NCBI RefSeq assembly: GCF_022288725.1
Contig: NZ_JAKNTA010000001.1
Coordinates: 744,899-808,898 of the forward strand
DNA: 64,000 bases
Origin: Kitasatospora sp. A2-31
Lineage (GTDB): Bacteria > Actinomycetota > Actinomycetes > Streptomycetales > Streptomycetaceae
Direction: 5' to 3'
The notes below the pieces were generated by a model. That model made no database searches, was not told the origin of the DNA, and worked only from the letters and a program-made list of their open reading frames with translations. The position numbers and the translations under genes are program-made. Shown here piece by piece: positions 8,432 to 17,501 of the stretch. The stretch's first letter is position 1. Every line of letters begins with the position of its first letter.

Positions 8432-8868
8432 TGAACCGGATCGAGCCGAACATGCCGGTCGCGGCCTACAAGACGTACCGGATCCTGTCGCCGCAGAGCA
8501 CCCACTTCCGGCCCGCTACCTGCGCCGAGGCAGAGTGCGAGGCCCACCTGAACGGCTGGCGGTCCACGATCGACGAGGCCACCGACCTCGGCCAGCGGCA
8601 AGCGCACTACATCCGCAAGGAGTCCGGGCGGCGCTTCGTCGAGGAGCGCCTGGAATCGGGCCTGACTCGCTTCGAGTTCGAGGCCGGCCAGCAGTGCTTC
8701 GCTGGCGGGCATCAGGTGCGGCTCGACCGGCCGGAGCACTACCTGCTGCAGGACGGCGACTGGCGCGGCAACCCGACCGGTCGGAACCAGGCCCTGACCG
8801 CGCAGGACTGGATCGACGACTTCGGTGAGCACCAGCAGCGTCTCGCCGACCAACTGGAAAGGGGCTGA
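8431..8868 (+). CDS. Phage tail-region protein of unknown role
   Basis: A 145-residue, mostly helical and charged protein beginning at GTG 8431 inside the previous stop (TAGTG). Residues 10-110 contain many Arg/Glu and aromatic residues, including HYIRKESGRRF and RFEFEAGQQCF. I recognise no family. It sits between two tail proteins and is probably co-translated with them. Confidence 0.5.
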   Translation: MNRIEPNMPVAAYKTYRILSPQSTHFRPATCAEAECEAHLNGWRSTIDEATDLGQRQAHYIRKESGRRFVEERLESGLTRFEFEAGQQCFAGGHQVRLDRPEHYLLQDGDWRGNPTGRNQALTAQDWIDDFGEHQQRLADQLERG

Positions 8869-8870
8869 CC

Positions 8871-9278
8871 ATGGCCAAGGCATCCGGTCTCGGATGGACG
8901 ACGTGCTCGGTCGACGACTCGTCCGGCGTCGCCAAGGCGATCAAGAACGACGTGACCGACCTGCAGTTCAGCACCCCCCGTGCGGTGCAGGACATCACCG
9001 GCATCGACAAGTCTGCAATGGAGCGGCTGCTCCTGCTCGCTGACTTCAGCGCCACCCTGAAGGGCGTGTTCAACGCCGCCTCCGGCCAGGCCCACGACGT
9101 CTTCAAGACGGTGCCGTCCACCAGTGTGAACCGCACGCTGTCGCTCACCGTCAACGGCGTCTCCCTCAACAATGAGGTTCTGCTGACGGACTATCAGCTG
9201 TCCCGGAGTTCCTCGGGTGAGCTGACGTGGTCGGTGCCCGCAGTCCTCGCCGACGGCACCGTCCCCACCTGGAGCTGA
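8871..9278 (+). CDS. Second tail tube-like protein
   Basis: A 135-residue protein with the pattern AKASGLGWTTCSVDD, TDLQFSTPRAVQDITGID, ATLKGVFN and VSLNNEVLLTDYQL. It resembles short tail tube proteins found in several actinophages that carry both a long and a short tail protein. It may be a minor tube component or an alternative tube protein. It lies immediately before the tail assembly chaperone genes. Confidence 0.55.
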   Translation: MAKASGLGWTTCSVDDSSGVAKAIKNDVTDLQFSTPRAVQDITGIDKSAMERLLLLADFSATLKGVFNAASGQAHDVFKTVPSTSVNRTLSLTVNGVSLNNEVLLTDYQLSRSSSGELTWSVPAVLADGTVPTWS

Positions 9279-9280
9279 CC

Positions 9281-9700
9281 ATGGGATACAAGGTTCAGCG
9301 CAACACCTACCAGCTGACTTTCAAGGGCACCGAGTTCGACGGCCTAGAGGTGAGAATCCGGGGCCTCAACACTGGACAGATGCTGGAGCTGGAGGCCGCC
9401 CGACTTGCACGCGAGGCCGGCGGCGAGACCGGTGTGGGTGCAACGCGTCAGATGACGGAGATGCTGGCTTCGGCACTCGTCAGCTGGAACGCAGAGGATG
9501 AGGACACCGGCCTGCCGATCCCCCCGACCCTGGAGGGCCTGCTCGCGCAGGACGCCAGCTTCAACGCCGTACTCATCGACCAGTGGACCAAGGCCATGGT
9601 CGGCGTGCCCGCCCCTTTGCCGCCCGCCTCCAGCGATGGGCAGCCGTCCCTGGAGGCGTCGATTCCGATGGACGTGCCCTCACCGAGCCGGACGAGCTGA
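9281..9700 (+). CDS. Tail assembly chaperone (G-like)
   Basis: A 139-residue, mainly helical protein located just before the tape measure, the conserved place for the G/GT tail assembly chaperones. The N-terminal beta part (QLTFKGTEFDGLEVRIRG) and the helical LEAARLAREAGG segment fit the family. The zero-frame product ends at 9700. A slippery heptamer at 9613-9619 allows a share of ribosomes to shift -1 and continue to 9834. The chaperone binds the tape measure during tail assembly and is not expected in the virion. Confidence 0.75.
   Translation: MGYKVQRNTYQLTFKGTEFDGLEVRIRGLNTGQMLELEAARLAREAGGETGVGATRQMTEMLASALVSWNAEDEDTGLPIPPTLEGLLAQDASFNAVLIDQWTKAMVGVPAPLPPASSDGQPSLEASIPMDVPSPSRTS
9613..9657 (+). 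promoter_or_regulatory. Programmed -1 frameshift site with downstream stem-loop
   Basis: The bases C CCT TTG at 9613-9619 fit X XXY YYZ in the zero frame of the chaperone gene. Six bases further on, GCCTCCAG (9626-9633) pairs with CTGGAGGC (9650-9657), with possible inner GGG/CCC pairing. Slippery site, short spacer and stem together are the classic -1 signal. The post-shift frame is open to 9834. Confidence 0.72.
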
Positions 9701-9834
9701 GGCAGGCCCGATACGTGCTCGGCCTATGCGATCGCTGGCACAAGCTGCCCAGCGAGGTGCTGGCCGAGCCGGCAGAGATGTTGCGTTTGCTGCGGATCGT
9801 TGATCTGGGCCAACCGAAGGGGGTGCTTGAGTGA
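9619..9834 (+). CDS. Frameshifted extension of the tail chaperone (T part of GT)
   Basis: After a -1 shift at 9613-9619 the reading frame runs without stop to 9834, adding about 72 residues. They include the helical ELRQARYVLGLCDRW and PAEMLRLLRIVDLGQ segments. There is no good independent start for the T part: the in-frame ATG at 9634 lacks a ribosome binding site, so production as a G-T fusion from 9281 is more likely. The stop overlaps the tape measure GTG as GTGA. The length and arrangement match the two-product chaperone pairs of lambda-like phages. Confidence 0.7.
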   Translation, partial: AARLQRWAAVPGGVDSDGRALTEPDELRQARYVLGLCDRWHKLPSEVLAEPAEMLRLLRIVDLGQPKGVLE

Positions 9835-12644
9835 ACATCGTCGAAATCGTCGTCACCGCCAAGAACCTCACCGGGCCCGCCTTCGCCGAGGCCAAGGCCG
9901 GCGCCTCCGCGATGGAATCCTCCATGGGCAAGCTCAACGCCGTGGCCAACGCCAGCGCTGTGGCCCTCGCCGCGGTCGGCTTCGAAGCCGTCAAGATGGC
10001 CAGCAAGTTCGACGGGGAGATGTCGCTGCTGGTCACCCAGGCCGGCGTGGCAGAGGACCAGCTCGACGGGCTGAAGAAGGGCGTCCTCGGGATCGCGGCG
10101 AAGGTCGGCCAGGACCCGGACTCGCTGGCCGAAGCGCTCTTTCACGTCGAGTCCAACTTCGAGTCGATGGGCATCACGTCCCAGCAGGCCCTGAAGTTGA
10201 CCGAGACCGCGGCAAAGGGCGCGGCCGTCGGTCACGCCGACCTGGTCGACGTCACCAACGCCCTGACCGCGGCGGTCGCGGCCGGCATCCCCGGCGTCGA
10301 GGACCTCGACCAGGCGATGGGTGTCCTCAACGCCACGGTCGGCGTCGGCGACATGAAGATGCAGGACCTGGCCCAGGCGTTCGGCAGCGGCATGGTCGCC
10401 ACCGTCAAGGGCTTCGGTCTGACTATCGAAGACGTCGGCGCTGCGCTTGCCGTCTTCGGTGACAACAACATCCGCGGGTCCCTGGCGGGCAACCAACTCC
10501 GCATGTCGGTGATGGCGCTGGCCAAGCCTGTCAGCACCAGCGAGGCGGCGCTGAAGACCCTCGGCCTGACCGCGACCACTCTCGCTGAGGACATGCAGCG
10601 TGGCGGTCTCAAGCTCGCCCTTGAGGACCTCGTCGGCCGGATGAACGCGGCCGGCATCACCGCCGACCAGCAGGGCCAGATCATCACGGACGCGTTCGGC
10701 CGTAAGGCGGGCGCCGGCCTCAACGTTCTCGTCGGACAGATGGAGCGTCTGGAGTCGAAGTACCCGGCGCTGGAGGAGGGCGCCAAGGGGTTCGGCGCGG
10801 CGTGGGAGCGAACCCAGCAGACTTTCCAGCAGCAGACGAGGGAGTTGGAGGGCTCCCTCCAAGCGCTGATGATCACCCTTGGCGAGAAGCTGATCCCGCC
10901 GTTGCAGCACGCCACGACGTGGATGCTCAACAATCGCGACACCATGATCGAGATGGCGAAGGGTGTTGGCGTCGTCGTTGCCGCCCTCGCGGGATTCGCT
11001 GTCCTCAGCAAGGTGATCGCGGGGGTCCAGACACTGGTCACAGCGTTTCAGGCCGTCGGTGGGGCGATGGCCGCCTACTACACCCGTGTCATCGAGGCGC
11101 AGGCGGCGTCTGTGGCTGCGACGGGCGGCGTCAACGGGCTGGGCGCGGCTTTCACGGCCCTGTCCACGAAAGCCAAGATCGCCGTCTCGGCGACCGCGCT
11201 GGGCCTGATCGTCGCCGTTGCCTACAAGCTGAGCGAGTCCAGCCAGAAGGCGGCGCCGTCGGTCGACCGGATGACGACGTCTCTGGAGGCGCTGGGCCAC
11301 GCTGGTGCCAAGTCTGGGCAGTTGACCGAGACGTTCGGCGGCGACCTGGAGAAGCTCTCCTACGCCGTCGATCGTGTGGCCGGCAAGGCGTCCGGCATGG
11401 ACAAGTTCAACGACACCATGAACGCGATCTTCTCGCTGGGCATGGCGAAGTCGAACAGCTTGAAGGACGCGACCAAGCAGATCAACAGCATCGACGAGGC
11501 GCTCGCCGGGATGGTGCAGGGCGGCCACGCCGACCTCGCCGCCGCGGCCCTGAAGAAGCTGCAGGATGCGCTTGCGGCGAAGGGCGGTGACGCGGGCCAG
11601 CTCGGCGCGGAGATGCACAAGTATCAGGACGCGCTGGCTGCCACGGCCCAGACCGAGGAGATCGCCGCTGCCAGCATGGGCGAGCTCGGCAAGCAGGCCA
11701 TGGAGACGAGCAAACACCTCGACGAGCAGAAGATGACGGCGAAGGGCCTGAAAGAAGCCATTTCGGACCTGAACGACGTCAACCGCAGTGCGCTCGACGC
11801 GATGGCCGGCTTCGAGGCCGCGATCGACGACGCGGCGAAGGCCGCTACGGAGAACAGCGGCGCGCTGAAGATCAACCACGGCGAGCTGGACCTGACATCC
11901 GAGAAGTCCAGGACCGCCGAAGCAGCGCTGACGGACCTGGCGTCCAAGACCGACGCAGCCGGGGTGGCCGCGCTGAACTCCGGTGAGTCCATGGAGTACG
12001 TCAACAAGATCTACGACCGGGGCCGCGACAAGTTGATGCAGGTCGCGATGCAGATGGGCCTTACCCGCGAGGAGGCTCGCCACCTGACCGACGAGATCTT
12101 GGCGACGCCGGACAAGACGGCCTACCTGCGGGGCGATGTCGAGGACTTGAAGGCAAAGCTGGCCGATGCCGAGTGGGCGATCAGGGGCACGACCGGCGAG
12201 AAGCGGGTACGACTGCAGGCCGAGATCGACGGGCTGAAGCGGGACCTCGCCGAGGCTCAGGCACAGGTCAATGCTCTGCACGGCAAGACGATCTACATCA
12301 CCGAGTACTTCCAGATGGGTGGCGGCAACTACTCGGGCAGCAGTGCCGGCCGGTTCGCCCACGGCGGCATCATCGGTGGCGCCGCGACGGGCGGCCCGCG
12401 GGGCGGCCTGACCTGGGTTGGTGAGCAGGGCCCGGAGCTGGTTCGACTGCCGGGCGGCTCAACGGTCATCCCGGCCGGGCAGTCCCGCACGATGGCGGAC
12501 GCTTCGGCCGCCGACGGGGGCGGGCCGCTGGTCCTGGAGATCCGCTCGGGCGGGTCCCGGCTGGACGACCTGTTGGTGGAGTTGCTCCGCAATGCCGTCC
12601 GCGTCCGCGGCGGCAACGTTCAGACGGTCCTTGGGAGGGCTTGA
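9831..12644 (+). CDS. Tape measure protein
   Basis: The longest gene of the prophage, 937 residues, starting at GTG 9831 in overlap with the chaperone stop. It is largely helical and Ala/Lys-rich, with two hydrophobic segments in the middle (about residues 375-400 and 450-465), a coiled-coil-like second half (residues 480-830), and a Gly-rich C-terminus containing WVGEQGPELVRLPGG. The protein sets tail length and is ejected ahead of the DNA. At roughly 0.15 nm per residue it predicts a tail near 140 nm. Confidence 0.92.
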   Translation: MNIVEIVVTAKNLTGPAFAEAKAGASAMESSMGKLNAVANASAVALAAVGFEAVKMASKFDGEMSLLVTQAGVAEDQLDGLKKGVLGIAAKVGQDPDSLAEALFHVESNFESMGITSQQALKLTETAAKGAAVGHADLVDVTNALTAAVAAGIPGVEDLDQAMGVLNATVGVGDMKMQDLAQAFGSGMVATVKGFGLTIEDVGAALAVFGDNNIRGSLAGNQLRMSVMALAKPVSTSEAALKTLGLTATTLAEDMQRGGLKLALEDLVGRMNAAGITADQQGQIITDAFGRKAGAGLNVLVGQMERLESKYPALEEGAKGFGAAWERTQQTFQQQTRELEGSLQALMITLGEKLIPPLQHATTWMLNNRDTMIEMAKGVGVVVAALAGFAVLSKVIAGVQTLVTAFQAVGGAMAAYYTRVIEAQAASVAATGGVNGLGAAFTALSTKAKIAVSATALGLIVAVAYKLSESSQKAAPSVDRMTTSLEALGHAGAKSGQLTETFGGDLEKLSYAVDRVAGKASGMDKFNDTMNAIFSLGMAKSNSLKDATKQINSIDEALAGMVQGGHADLAAAALKKLQDALAAKGGDAGQLGAEMHKYQDALAATAQTEEIAAASMGELGKQAMETSKHLDEQKMTAKGLKEAISDLNDVNRSALDAMAGFEAAIDDAAKAATENSGALKINHGELDLTSEKSRTAEAALTDLASKTDAAGVAALNSGESMEYVNKIYDRGRDKLMQVAMQMGLTREEARHLTDEILATPDKTAYLRGDVEDLKAKLADAEWAIRGTTGEKRVRLQAEIDGLKRDLAEAQAQVNALHGKTIYITEYFQMGGGNYSGSSAGRFAHGGIIGGAATGGPRGGLTWVGEQGPELVRLPGGSTVIPAGQSRTMADASAADGGGPLVLEIRSGGSRLDDLLVELLRNAVRVRGGNVQTVLGRA

Positions 12645-13150
12645 TGCACCGGTACAAGATCTGGAACGGGCCGATGCCGACAACGGCCGCACAGGCCAGC
12701 GTCACCACGGGCACGTCCATCAAGACGATGCTGCAGTTGGCGACGCCGTCCACGCGACAGCTCCAGCCGATAGCTTGGGGGTTCAGCCTGGACGATCCGC
12801 CGGGCGCCGACGGCGTGATCGAGCTGCTGCAGACCGACGTCGCCGCGACTGTCACGGCCCATGTGGCCTCCGGCATCCAGTCTCTCGACCCCAACGCCCC
12901 ACCATCGCTCCTGACGCTGGGCGCCAGCGCGACCGGCTACACCGCGACCGCCGAGGGTGCCATTACCGCCACTCGGGTGTTCGACGCAGTATCGCTGTCA
13001 TCGGTGTCAGGCGAGTCGTCGCTGTCCTACGCCTACCAGTGGATGCCGGACGAGCGACCAACCGTTGCCATCTCCAAGTTCCTGCGGGTGCGGGCGACAA
13101 CGCCGACCACGGCGGTGGACCTGCGCTGCTGGGTTGTGTGGGACGAGTAG
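12644..13150 (+). CDS. Phage tail tip protein of unknown role
   Basis: A 168-residue protein starting at ATG 12644 with a TGATG overlap with the tape measure stop. It begins MHRYKIWNGPMPTT and is built of short beta strands, with a dense Ala/Thr/Ser centre and a final strand VDLRCWVVWDE. It occupies the distal-tail position, ahead of the large tip protein. It may form part of the baseplate or tail tip; no family is recognised. Confidence 0.5.
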   Translation: MHRYKIWNGPMPTTAAQASVTTGTSIKTMLQLATPSTRQLQPIAWGFSLDDPPGADGVIELLQTDVAATVTAHVASGIQSLDPNAPPSLLTLGASATGYTATAEGAITATRVFDAVSLSSVSGESSLSYAYQWMPDERPTVAISKFLRVRATTPTTAVDLRCWVVWDE

Positions 13151-13153
13151 CCG

Positions 13154-15355
13154 ATGCCGTCGATTGCCGCGCGGGTCGCAGGCTGGCAGCGCCGTCTGGG
13201 CGGACAGGCCGGCCCGCTCGGACCCGTGTCCGCGGGCAGCGGCGAGTCTCCGAACGGTCAGTTCCTGCAGGTCGAACTGCTGCTGGGTGGCACCTGGGTG
13301 GACATCACGTCCTACGTGATGGTGCGGGACGGCAGCGGTTCCGTGGACATCTCGCGCGGCCAGCCGAACGAGTCCGCCAACACGGACCCGGCGCGGGCCA
13401 CGTTTCAGCTGAACAACCGGGACGGCCGGTTCACGCCACGGAACCCGGCGGGCCCGTACTACGGGCTGATCGGGCGCAACACGCCGCTGCGGATCTCGGT
13501 GCCGTCCGGCAACGACAAGTCGTACCGGTTCCAGGGCGAGGTGGCGCAATGGCCGCAGCACTGGGACACCACGGGCACCGATGTATGGGTGGAGCTGGAG
13601 GCGTCAGGGATTCTGCGTCGGCTCGGGCAGGGGACGTCCCCGGTGTCCTCCGCGCTGAAGCTGTCCCTGACGTCCGATGCTGACAACCACCCGCCGGTCG
13701 TGTACTGGCCGTGTGAGGACCGGCAGGGGGCAACATCCGTGGCGTCTGCGGTCGCCGGGGTGGGGCCGATGGCGGTGGCGGGTTCGCCGACGTTCGGCAG
13801 CAGCACCGCGTTCGTCTGCTCCGAGGCCATCCCCATGATGCGCGACGCCTCGTTCACTGGCACGGTGCCGGCCTACACGGTGACGGACGTGACGTCAGTG
13901 CAGTGGCTGATGGCCGTGCCGCAGACTGGGCTGGCTGACGGGCAGAGCCTGATGTGGGTGCGGACGAACGGCACGGTGCCTATCTGGGAGGCGTACTACG
14001 ACGCCGCCGATGGGTTCATGCGGATGCGCGGGATGACCGAGGCCGGTGTCGTCCTCTACTCCGGGTTCGGCGGAACGCCGGTTCAGGGCCTGCTGGTGAA
14101 CTGCTCAATCGAGCTGATCAACTACGGGACCGACTACGACGCCAGCGTCTGGGCCCAGGAGGTCGGTTCGATCGGCCGCGGTGGTGCGACGGTGACGGTG
14201 CCGAGCACCAACATCGGGCAGGTCATCAGCATCGTGGCCGGCTTCGACCGCGGCCTGGGCGACACTGCGATCGGGCACATTCGACTCCTGACGACCGCTG
14301 ACTTCTACGACATCTACTACGTGCTCAACGCCTACGCGGGAGAGCACGCAGGGGAGCGCGTGGAGCGGCTGTGCGGTATCGCCGGTGTCCCGTTCGAGAG
14401 CGGGGGCGATCTGACGATCAGGTCATGGATGGGCGCCCAGACTGCGTCTGGTGTCCGGTCGCTGATCGATGAGTGCGCCGAGGTGGACGGCGGCATCCTG
14501 TACGAGCAGACGTCTGCGGTCGGCCTGGGGTTCCGGCCGCGGCCCACGCTGGAGAACCAGTCCCCGGCGGTGACGCTGTCGTACACGGGCAACCAGCTGG
14601 CGGAGATTCCCACCCCGGTGGATGACGACCAGTACACGCGCAACGACATCACGACCAGTCGTAGCGGTGGCTCGTCGGCCCGGGTGGTGCAGGCTGACGG
14701 GCCGATGTCGATCCTCACCCCGCCTGCAGGTGCCGGCCGGTATGACACCGCGGTGACAGTGAACGTCCAGCTTGATAGCGACCTGCTGGACCAGGCCGGA
14801 TGGCGCGTCCACCTGGGGACAGTGGACGAGCCCCGCTACCCGGTGATCGCGGTGAACTTGGCGCACCCGTCGATCACTCCGTCGCTGCGGACCCAGCTGC
14901 TGGCGGTCAAGCAGGGTGATCGGATTGCCGTGACCGGGTTGCCGTCGTGGCTGCCGCCGGGTGACCTCTCGCAGCTGGTGCTGGGCTTCAAGGAGCGCAT
15001 CACGCAGTTCGAGCACCGCATCTCGTTCACGTGCGCGCCGGAGTCGCCGTACCGGGTCGGTGTCCTTGAGGACGCCGTGCTGTCGCGGCTGGACACCGCG
15101 GGCAGCCAGATTGCGGTGGAGGCGGGCCCGGCCGCGACGAGCCTGCAGGTGTCCACGATCAGCGGCCCAGTGTGGACCACCACGGACGTGCCGTTCGACG
15201 TGATGATCGCCGGGGAACAGGTGACCGTCACCGCGGTCACTGGGGCCAGCAGCCCGCAGACCTTCACCGTCACCCGGTCCGTCAACGGCGTCACCAAGAC
15301 CCAGCCGGTCGGCGCTGACGTCCGTCTCTACCAGCCCACCATCCTCGCCCTCTAG
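13154..15355 (+). CDS. Large minor tail / tail tip protein
   Basis: A 733-residue protein. Residues 25-150 resemble a distal tail region (GTWVDITSYVMVRDGSGSVD, FQLNNRDGRFTP). Residues 170-390 contain a concanavalin/LamG-like segment (VVYWPCEDRQGATSV and later strands). A long hub-like stretch follows, and residues 650-733 form a terminal beta module (FDVMIAGEQVTVTAVTG, then VTRSVNGVTKTQPVGADV) like those inserted in the connector at 5782-6852. It probably builds the tail tip and may contact the host surface. Confidence 0.7.
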   Translation: MPSIAARVAGWQRRLGGQAGPLGPVSAGSGESPNGQFLQVELLLGGTWVDITSYVMVRDGSGSVDISRGQPNESANTDPARATFQLNNRDGRFTPRNPAGPYYGLIGRNTPLRISVPSGNDKSYRFQGEVAQWPQHWDTTGTDVWVELEASGILRRLGQGTSPVSSALKLSLTSDADNHPPVVYWPCEDRQGATSVASAVAGVGPMAVAGSPTFGSSTAFVCSEAIPMMRDASFTGTVPAYTVTDVTSVQWLMAVPQTGLADGQSLMWVRTNGTVPIWEAYYDAADGFMRMRGMTEAGVVLYSGFGGTPVQGLLVNCSIELINYGTDYDASVWAQEVGSIGRGGATVTVPSTNIGQVISIVAGFDRGLGDTAIGHIRLLTTADFYDIYYVLNAYAGEHAGERVERLCGIAGVPFESGGDLTIRSWMGAQTASGVRSLIDECAEVDGGILYEQTSAVGLGFRPRPTLENQSPAVTLSYTGNQLAEIPTPVDDDQYTRNDITTSRSGGSSARVVQADGPMSILTPPAGAGRYDTAVTVNVQLDSDLLDQAGWRVHLGTVDEPRYPVIAVNLAHPSITPSLRTQLLAVKQGDRIAVTGLPSWLPPGDLSQLVLGFKERITQFEHRISFTCAPESPYRVGVLEDAVLSRLDTAGSQIAVEAGPAATSLQVSTISGPVWTTTDVPFDVMIAGEQVTVTAVTGASSPQTFTVTRSVNGVTKTQPVGADVRLYQPTILAL

Positions 15356-15363
15356 GAGGTCTC

Positions 15364-15894
15364 ATGCCCGTTTCAGTACCGTTCCTGACCGCTCGGGCGG
15401 CTGGCAGTCGTATCACGGGGGCGACCTATCAGCAGGACGTCACGGACGCGGCGACGTTCCTCACCAACCGGCCGTTGTTCAAGGGCTACCAGTCCGCGGC
15501 GCAGGCCATCAGCTCCGGCTCGTTGACCGCGCTTCTCCTCGACACTGAGGTGATCGACTCGTACAACGGGCACGACCTCAGCGTGAACACATCCCGGTGG
15601 ACGTGTCCGGCCGGAGCGGCTGGTTACTACTCCGTGCTGATCAGCGTGGGTTTGGTGGCGAACGCGGTGGGCGACCGCGTCATCGAGATCCACAAGAACG
15701 GCACCGTGATCCAGTTGGGCCAGTTCAACATGATCGCCCCGACCGCGGGTGTCTCCGCGGTGTGGCAGGCGAAGACCATCGTGCCGCTGTCGGTCGCCGA
15801 CTATGTCGAGGGCAAGGTGTACCAGACGTCCGGAGGGTCGCTGAACACGGTGCCGACGCAGACCGGGATGACCGTGCAGTGGGAGCACGCGTGA
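15364..15894 (+). CDS. C1q-like tail protein, candidate receptor-binding protein
   Basis: A 176-residue protein with an N-terminal 45-residue segment and a C-terminal jelly-roll like domain. The segments WTCPAGAAGYYSVLISVGL, IEIHKNGTVI and PLSVADYVEGKVYQ match the C1q/TNF-like pattern used in many phage tail fibres for host recognition. An AGGAGGT-type site precedes the ATG. Position after the tip protein and before the lysis genes is usual for fibres. Confidence 0.6.
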   Translation: MPVSVPFLTARAAGSRITGATYQQDVTDAATFLTNRPLFKGYQSAAQAISSGSLTALLLDTEVIDSYNGHDLSVNTSRWTCPAGAAGYYSVLISVGLVANAVGDRVIEIHKNGTVIQLGQFNMIAPTAGVSAVWQAKTIVPLSVADYVEGKVYQTSGGSLNTVPTQTGMTVQWEHA

Positions 15895-16238
15895 GCGGGC
15901 CTACGGCGTGTTGGGCGGACGGCTGCACGGAGCTGCCGGAGGTGCAGTGGATGCGCCGGATGGCAGGTGCTGCCGAGGACGTGGAGGCGGTACTCGCCTG
16001 CCGACTGCACGCGATCGCGTTGGACGCGGCAGGCCGTGTGCACCAGTCGGCGTGTGCACCGGATCTGAAGCGGCTGCCGGCCTGCGGGTGCACTCCAGAG
16101 TCGCCGGAGACGGGTGCGTCACGGGCGGTTGTCAGACTGCCGTCCGGCTGGGTGGTACCAGCCGAACGACCTGCGACCCTTGAGGAGTCTGGGGATGGCG
16201 TGGTACCCCGGGGCTCAGAAGCTGGAGCTCCAGCCTGA
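15891..16238 (+). CDS. Small cysteine-containing phage protein
   Basis: A 115-residue protein starting at GTG 15891 in GTGA overlap with the previous gene. Six cysteines lie within the first 73 residues (CWADGC, CRLH, SACAPDLKRLPACGC), which may bind zinc. Its last 44 bases overlap the amidase start in another frame, suggesting coupling to lysis gene expression. I do not recognise a family. Confidence 0.5.
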   Translation: MSGPTACWADGCTELPEVQWMRRMAGAAEDVEAVLACRLHAIALDAAGRVHQSACAPDLKRLPACGCTPESPETGASRAVVRLPSGWVVPAERPATLEESGDGVVPRGSEAGAPA

Positions 16239-17115
16239 GTCCGATCAGCAGCCGGCGATCCGGCCGACGCAGCTCATTCTGCACAGCATCGCGGCTCCGT
16301 GGACGCCTGGCCGGATCTACGAGTACTGGCGGGACTCTACGAACCTGGAGTCTCACTTCGGTCTCGGCTACGACGGGTCGCTCGCGCAGTTCATCGGCAC
16401 GGAGACCAGGGCTGATGCGAACATGCATGCCAACTTGCGGGCGGATGGCACTGGCGCGGTGAGCCTGGAGTCGGCCAGCAACCTGCAGCACACGGACCCG
16501 TGGACCGACGCCCAGATCGCGACGATCATCCGCCTCGGCGTCTGGCTGCACCAGCAACACGGCATCCCGTTGCGCGTCTGCCGCAGCGCCACCGACCCCG
16601 GCTTCGGCTACCACCGCCTGTTCCCCGACTGGTCGGACGGCGGCACCGCCTGCCCCGGCGACGCCCGTGTGCGCCAGTTCCACGACGTGATCATGCCGGG
16701 GATCATCGCGGCCGCCAACGGCCAGACCCCACCCGCCCCGGCGCCGACCCCGGCGCCCACCCAGGAGGACGACATGCCCCTGAACGACGCCGACAAGCAG
16801 GCCATCCGCGAGATCGTCCGCGACACCGTCCGGTCCGGTCCGCCGGCCGACCGGGATGCCTACGCGGATGCCTACCTGCTGGCCTATGCGTTGGCCGGTG
16901 AGGCGCCGCCCGGAGCCAGTGACGACCTGAAGAACCTGTGTGCCTGGTACCACCAGGCGTTCCAGTCCTGCGTGGCCGCGGTGGTGGACAACCGGTTGGC
17001 AGCATCGGCGCTGGAGGAGAAGGTCACGGCTGCGGTTTCCGCTGCTGTCGGTCCCGCTGTCGCGCAGGCGCTCGGGGCCGGTCTGGAGATCACCATCACC
17101 CCGAAGGGAAACTGA
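16195..17115 (+). CDS. N-acetylmuramoyl-L-alanine amidase endolysin
   Basis: A 306-residue endolysin. The N-terminal 180 residues are a type 2 amidase domain. Zinc ligands visible by family comparison are H30 (LILHSIAAP), H140 (GYHRLFPD) and C153 (TACPGDARV), the His-His-Cys set of T7-lysozyme-like amidases. A Pro/Ala-rich linker follows (residues 180-195), and the rest is helical and may bind the wall or oligomerise. It cuts the amide bond between muramic acid and the stem peptide. I chose ATG 16195, with GAGGAG at 16182-16187, over a longer frame from 16114. Membrane proteins downstream complete the lysis cassette. Confidence 0.87.
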   Translation: MAWYPGAQKLELQPESDQQPAIRPTQLILHSIAAPWTPGRIYEYWRDSTNLESHFGLGYDGSLAQFIGTETRADANMHANLRADGTGAVSLESASNLQHTDPWTDAQIATIIRLGVWLHQQHGIPLRVCRSATDPGFGYHRLFPDWSDGGTACPGDARVRQFHDVIMPGIIAAANGQTPPAPAPTPAPTQEDDMPLNDADKQAIREIVRDTVRSGPPADRDAYADAYLLAYALAGEAPPGASDDLKNLCAWYHQAFQSCVAAVVDNRLAASALEEKVTAAVSAAVGPAVAQALGAGLEITITPKGN

Positions 17116-17117
17116 TC

Positions 17118-17501
17118 ATGCCTCGTATCCTCGGCCGCGAGCCCGCCCTGTGGCTCGGCCTCGTCGCGGTCCTCGTGAAGGCCGGCGCTGCGTTCGGCCT
17201 GCAGGTCACGCCGGACCAGCAGGCACTCGTCAATGCCCTGGCTGCGGCGCTGGTCGGCGCGGTCGTGGCGTTCGCCGTCCACGACGGAGCGGCGGCGGCG
17301 ATCCTCGGCCTGGTCCAGGCGACGATCGCTCTGGCGGTGGGTTACGGGCTGGACTGGTCCGCGGATCAGCAGGCCGTGGCGATGTCGCTGGTGGCTGCGG
17401 CGGTGGCGATGTGGACGCGTACGCAGGTGACGGCGCCGGTGTCGGCGTCGAGGCCGCTGCCGTCGCTGAGCGCGGTGGCTGACGACGCGTACGGTGGGTG
17501 A
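17118..17501 (+). CDS. Holin-like membrane protein
   Basis: A 127-residue protein with three hydrophobic stretches (about residues 10-28, 40-70 and 84-98) and a short polar tail. It starts two bases after the endolysin stop. Its location and topology suggest a holin that lets the endolysin reach the wall, although in streptomycete phages several small membrane proteins follow the lysin and it is not clear which acts as holin. Confidence 0.6.
   Translation: MPRILGREPALWLGLVAVLVKAGAAFGLQVTPDQQALVNALAAALVGAVVAFAVHDGAAAAILGLVQATIALAVGYGLDWSADQQAVAMSLVAAAVAMWTRTQVTAPVSASRPLPSLSAVADDAYGG

Noticed and set aside
9573..12362. A 929-residue minus-strand frame opposite the tape measure
   Set aside because: The composition is Arg/Gly/Leu shadow-like, and the tape measure and phage gene order explain the DNA.
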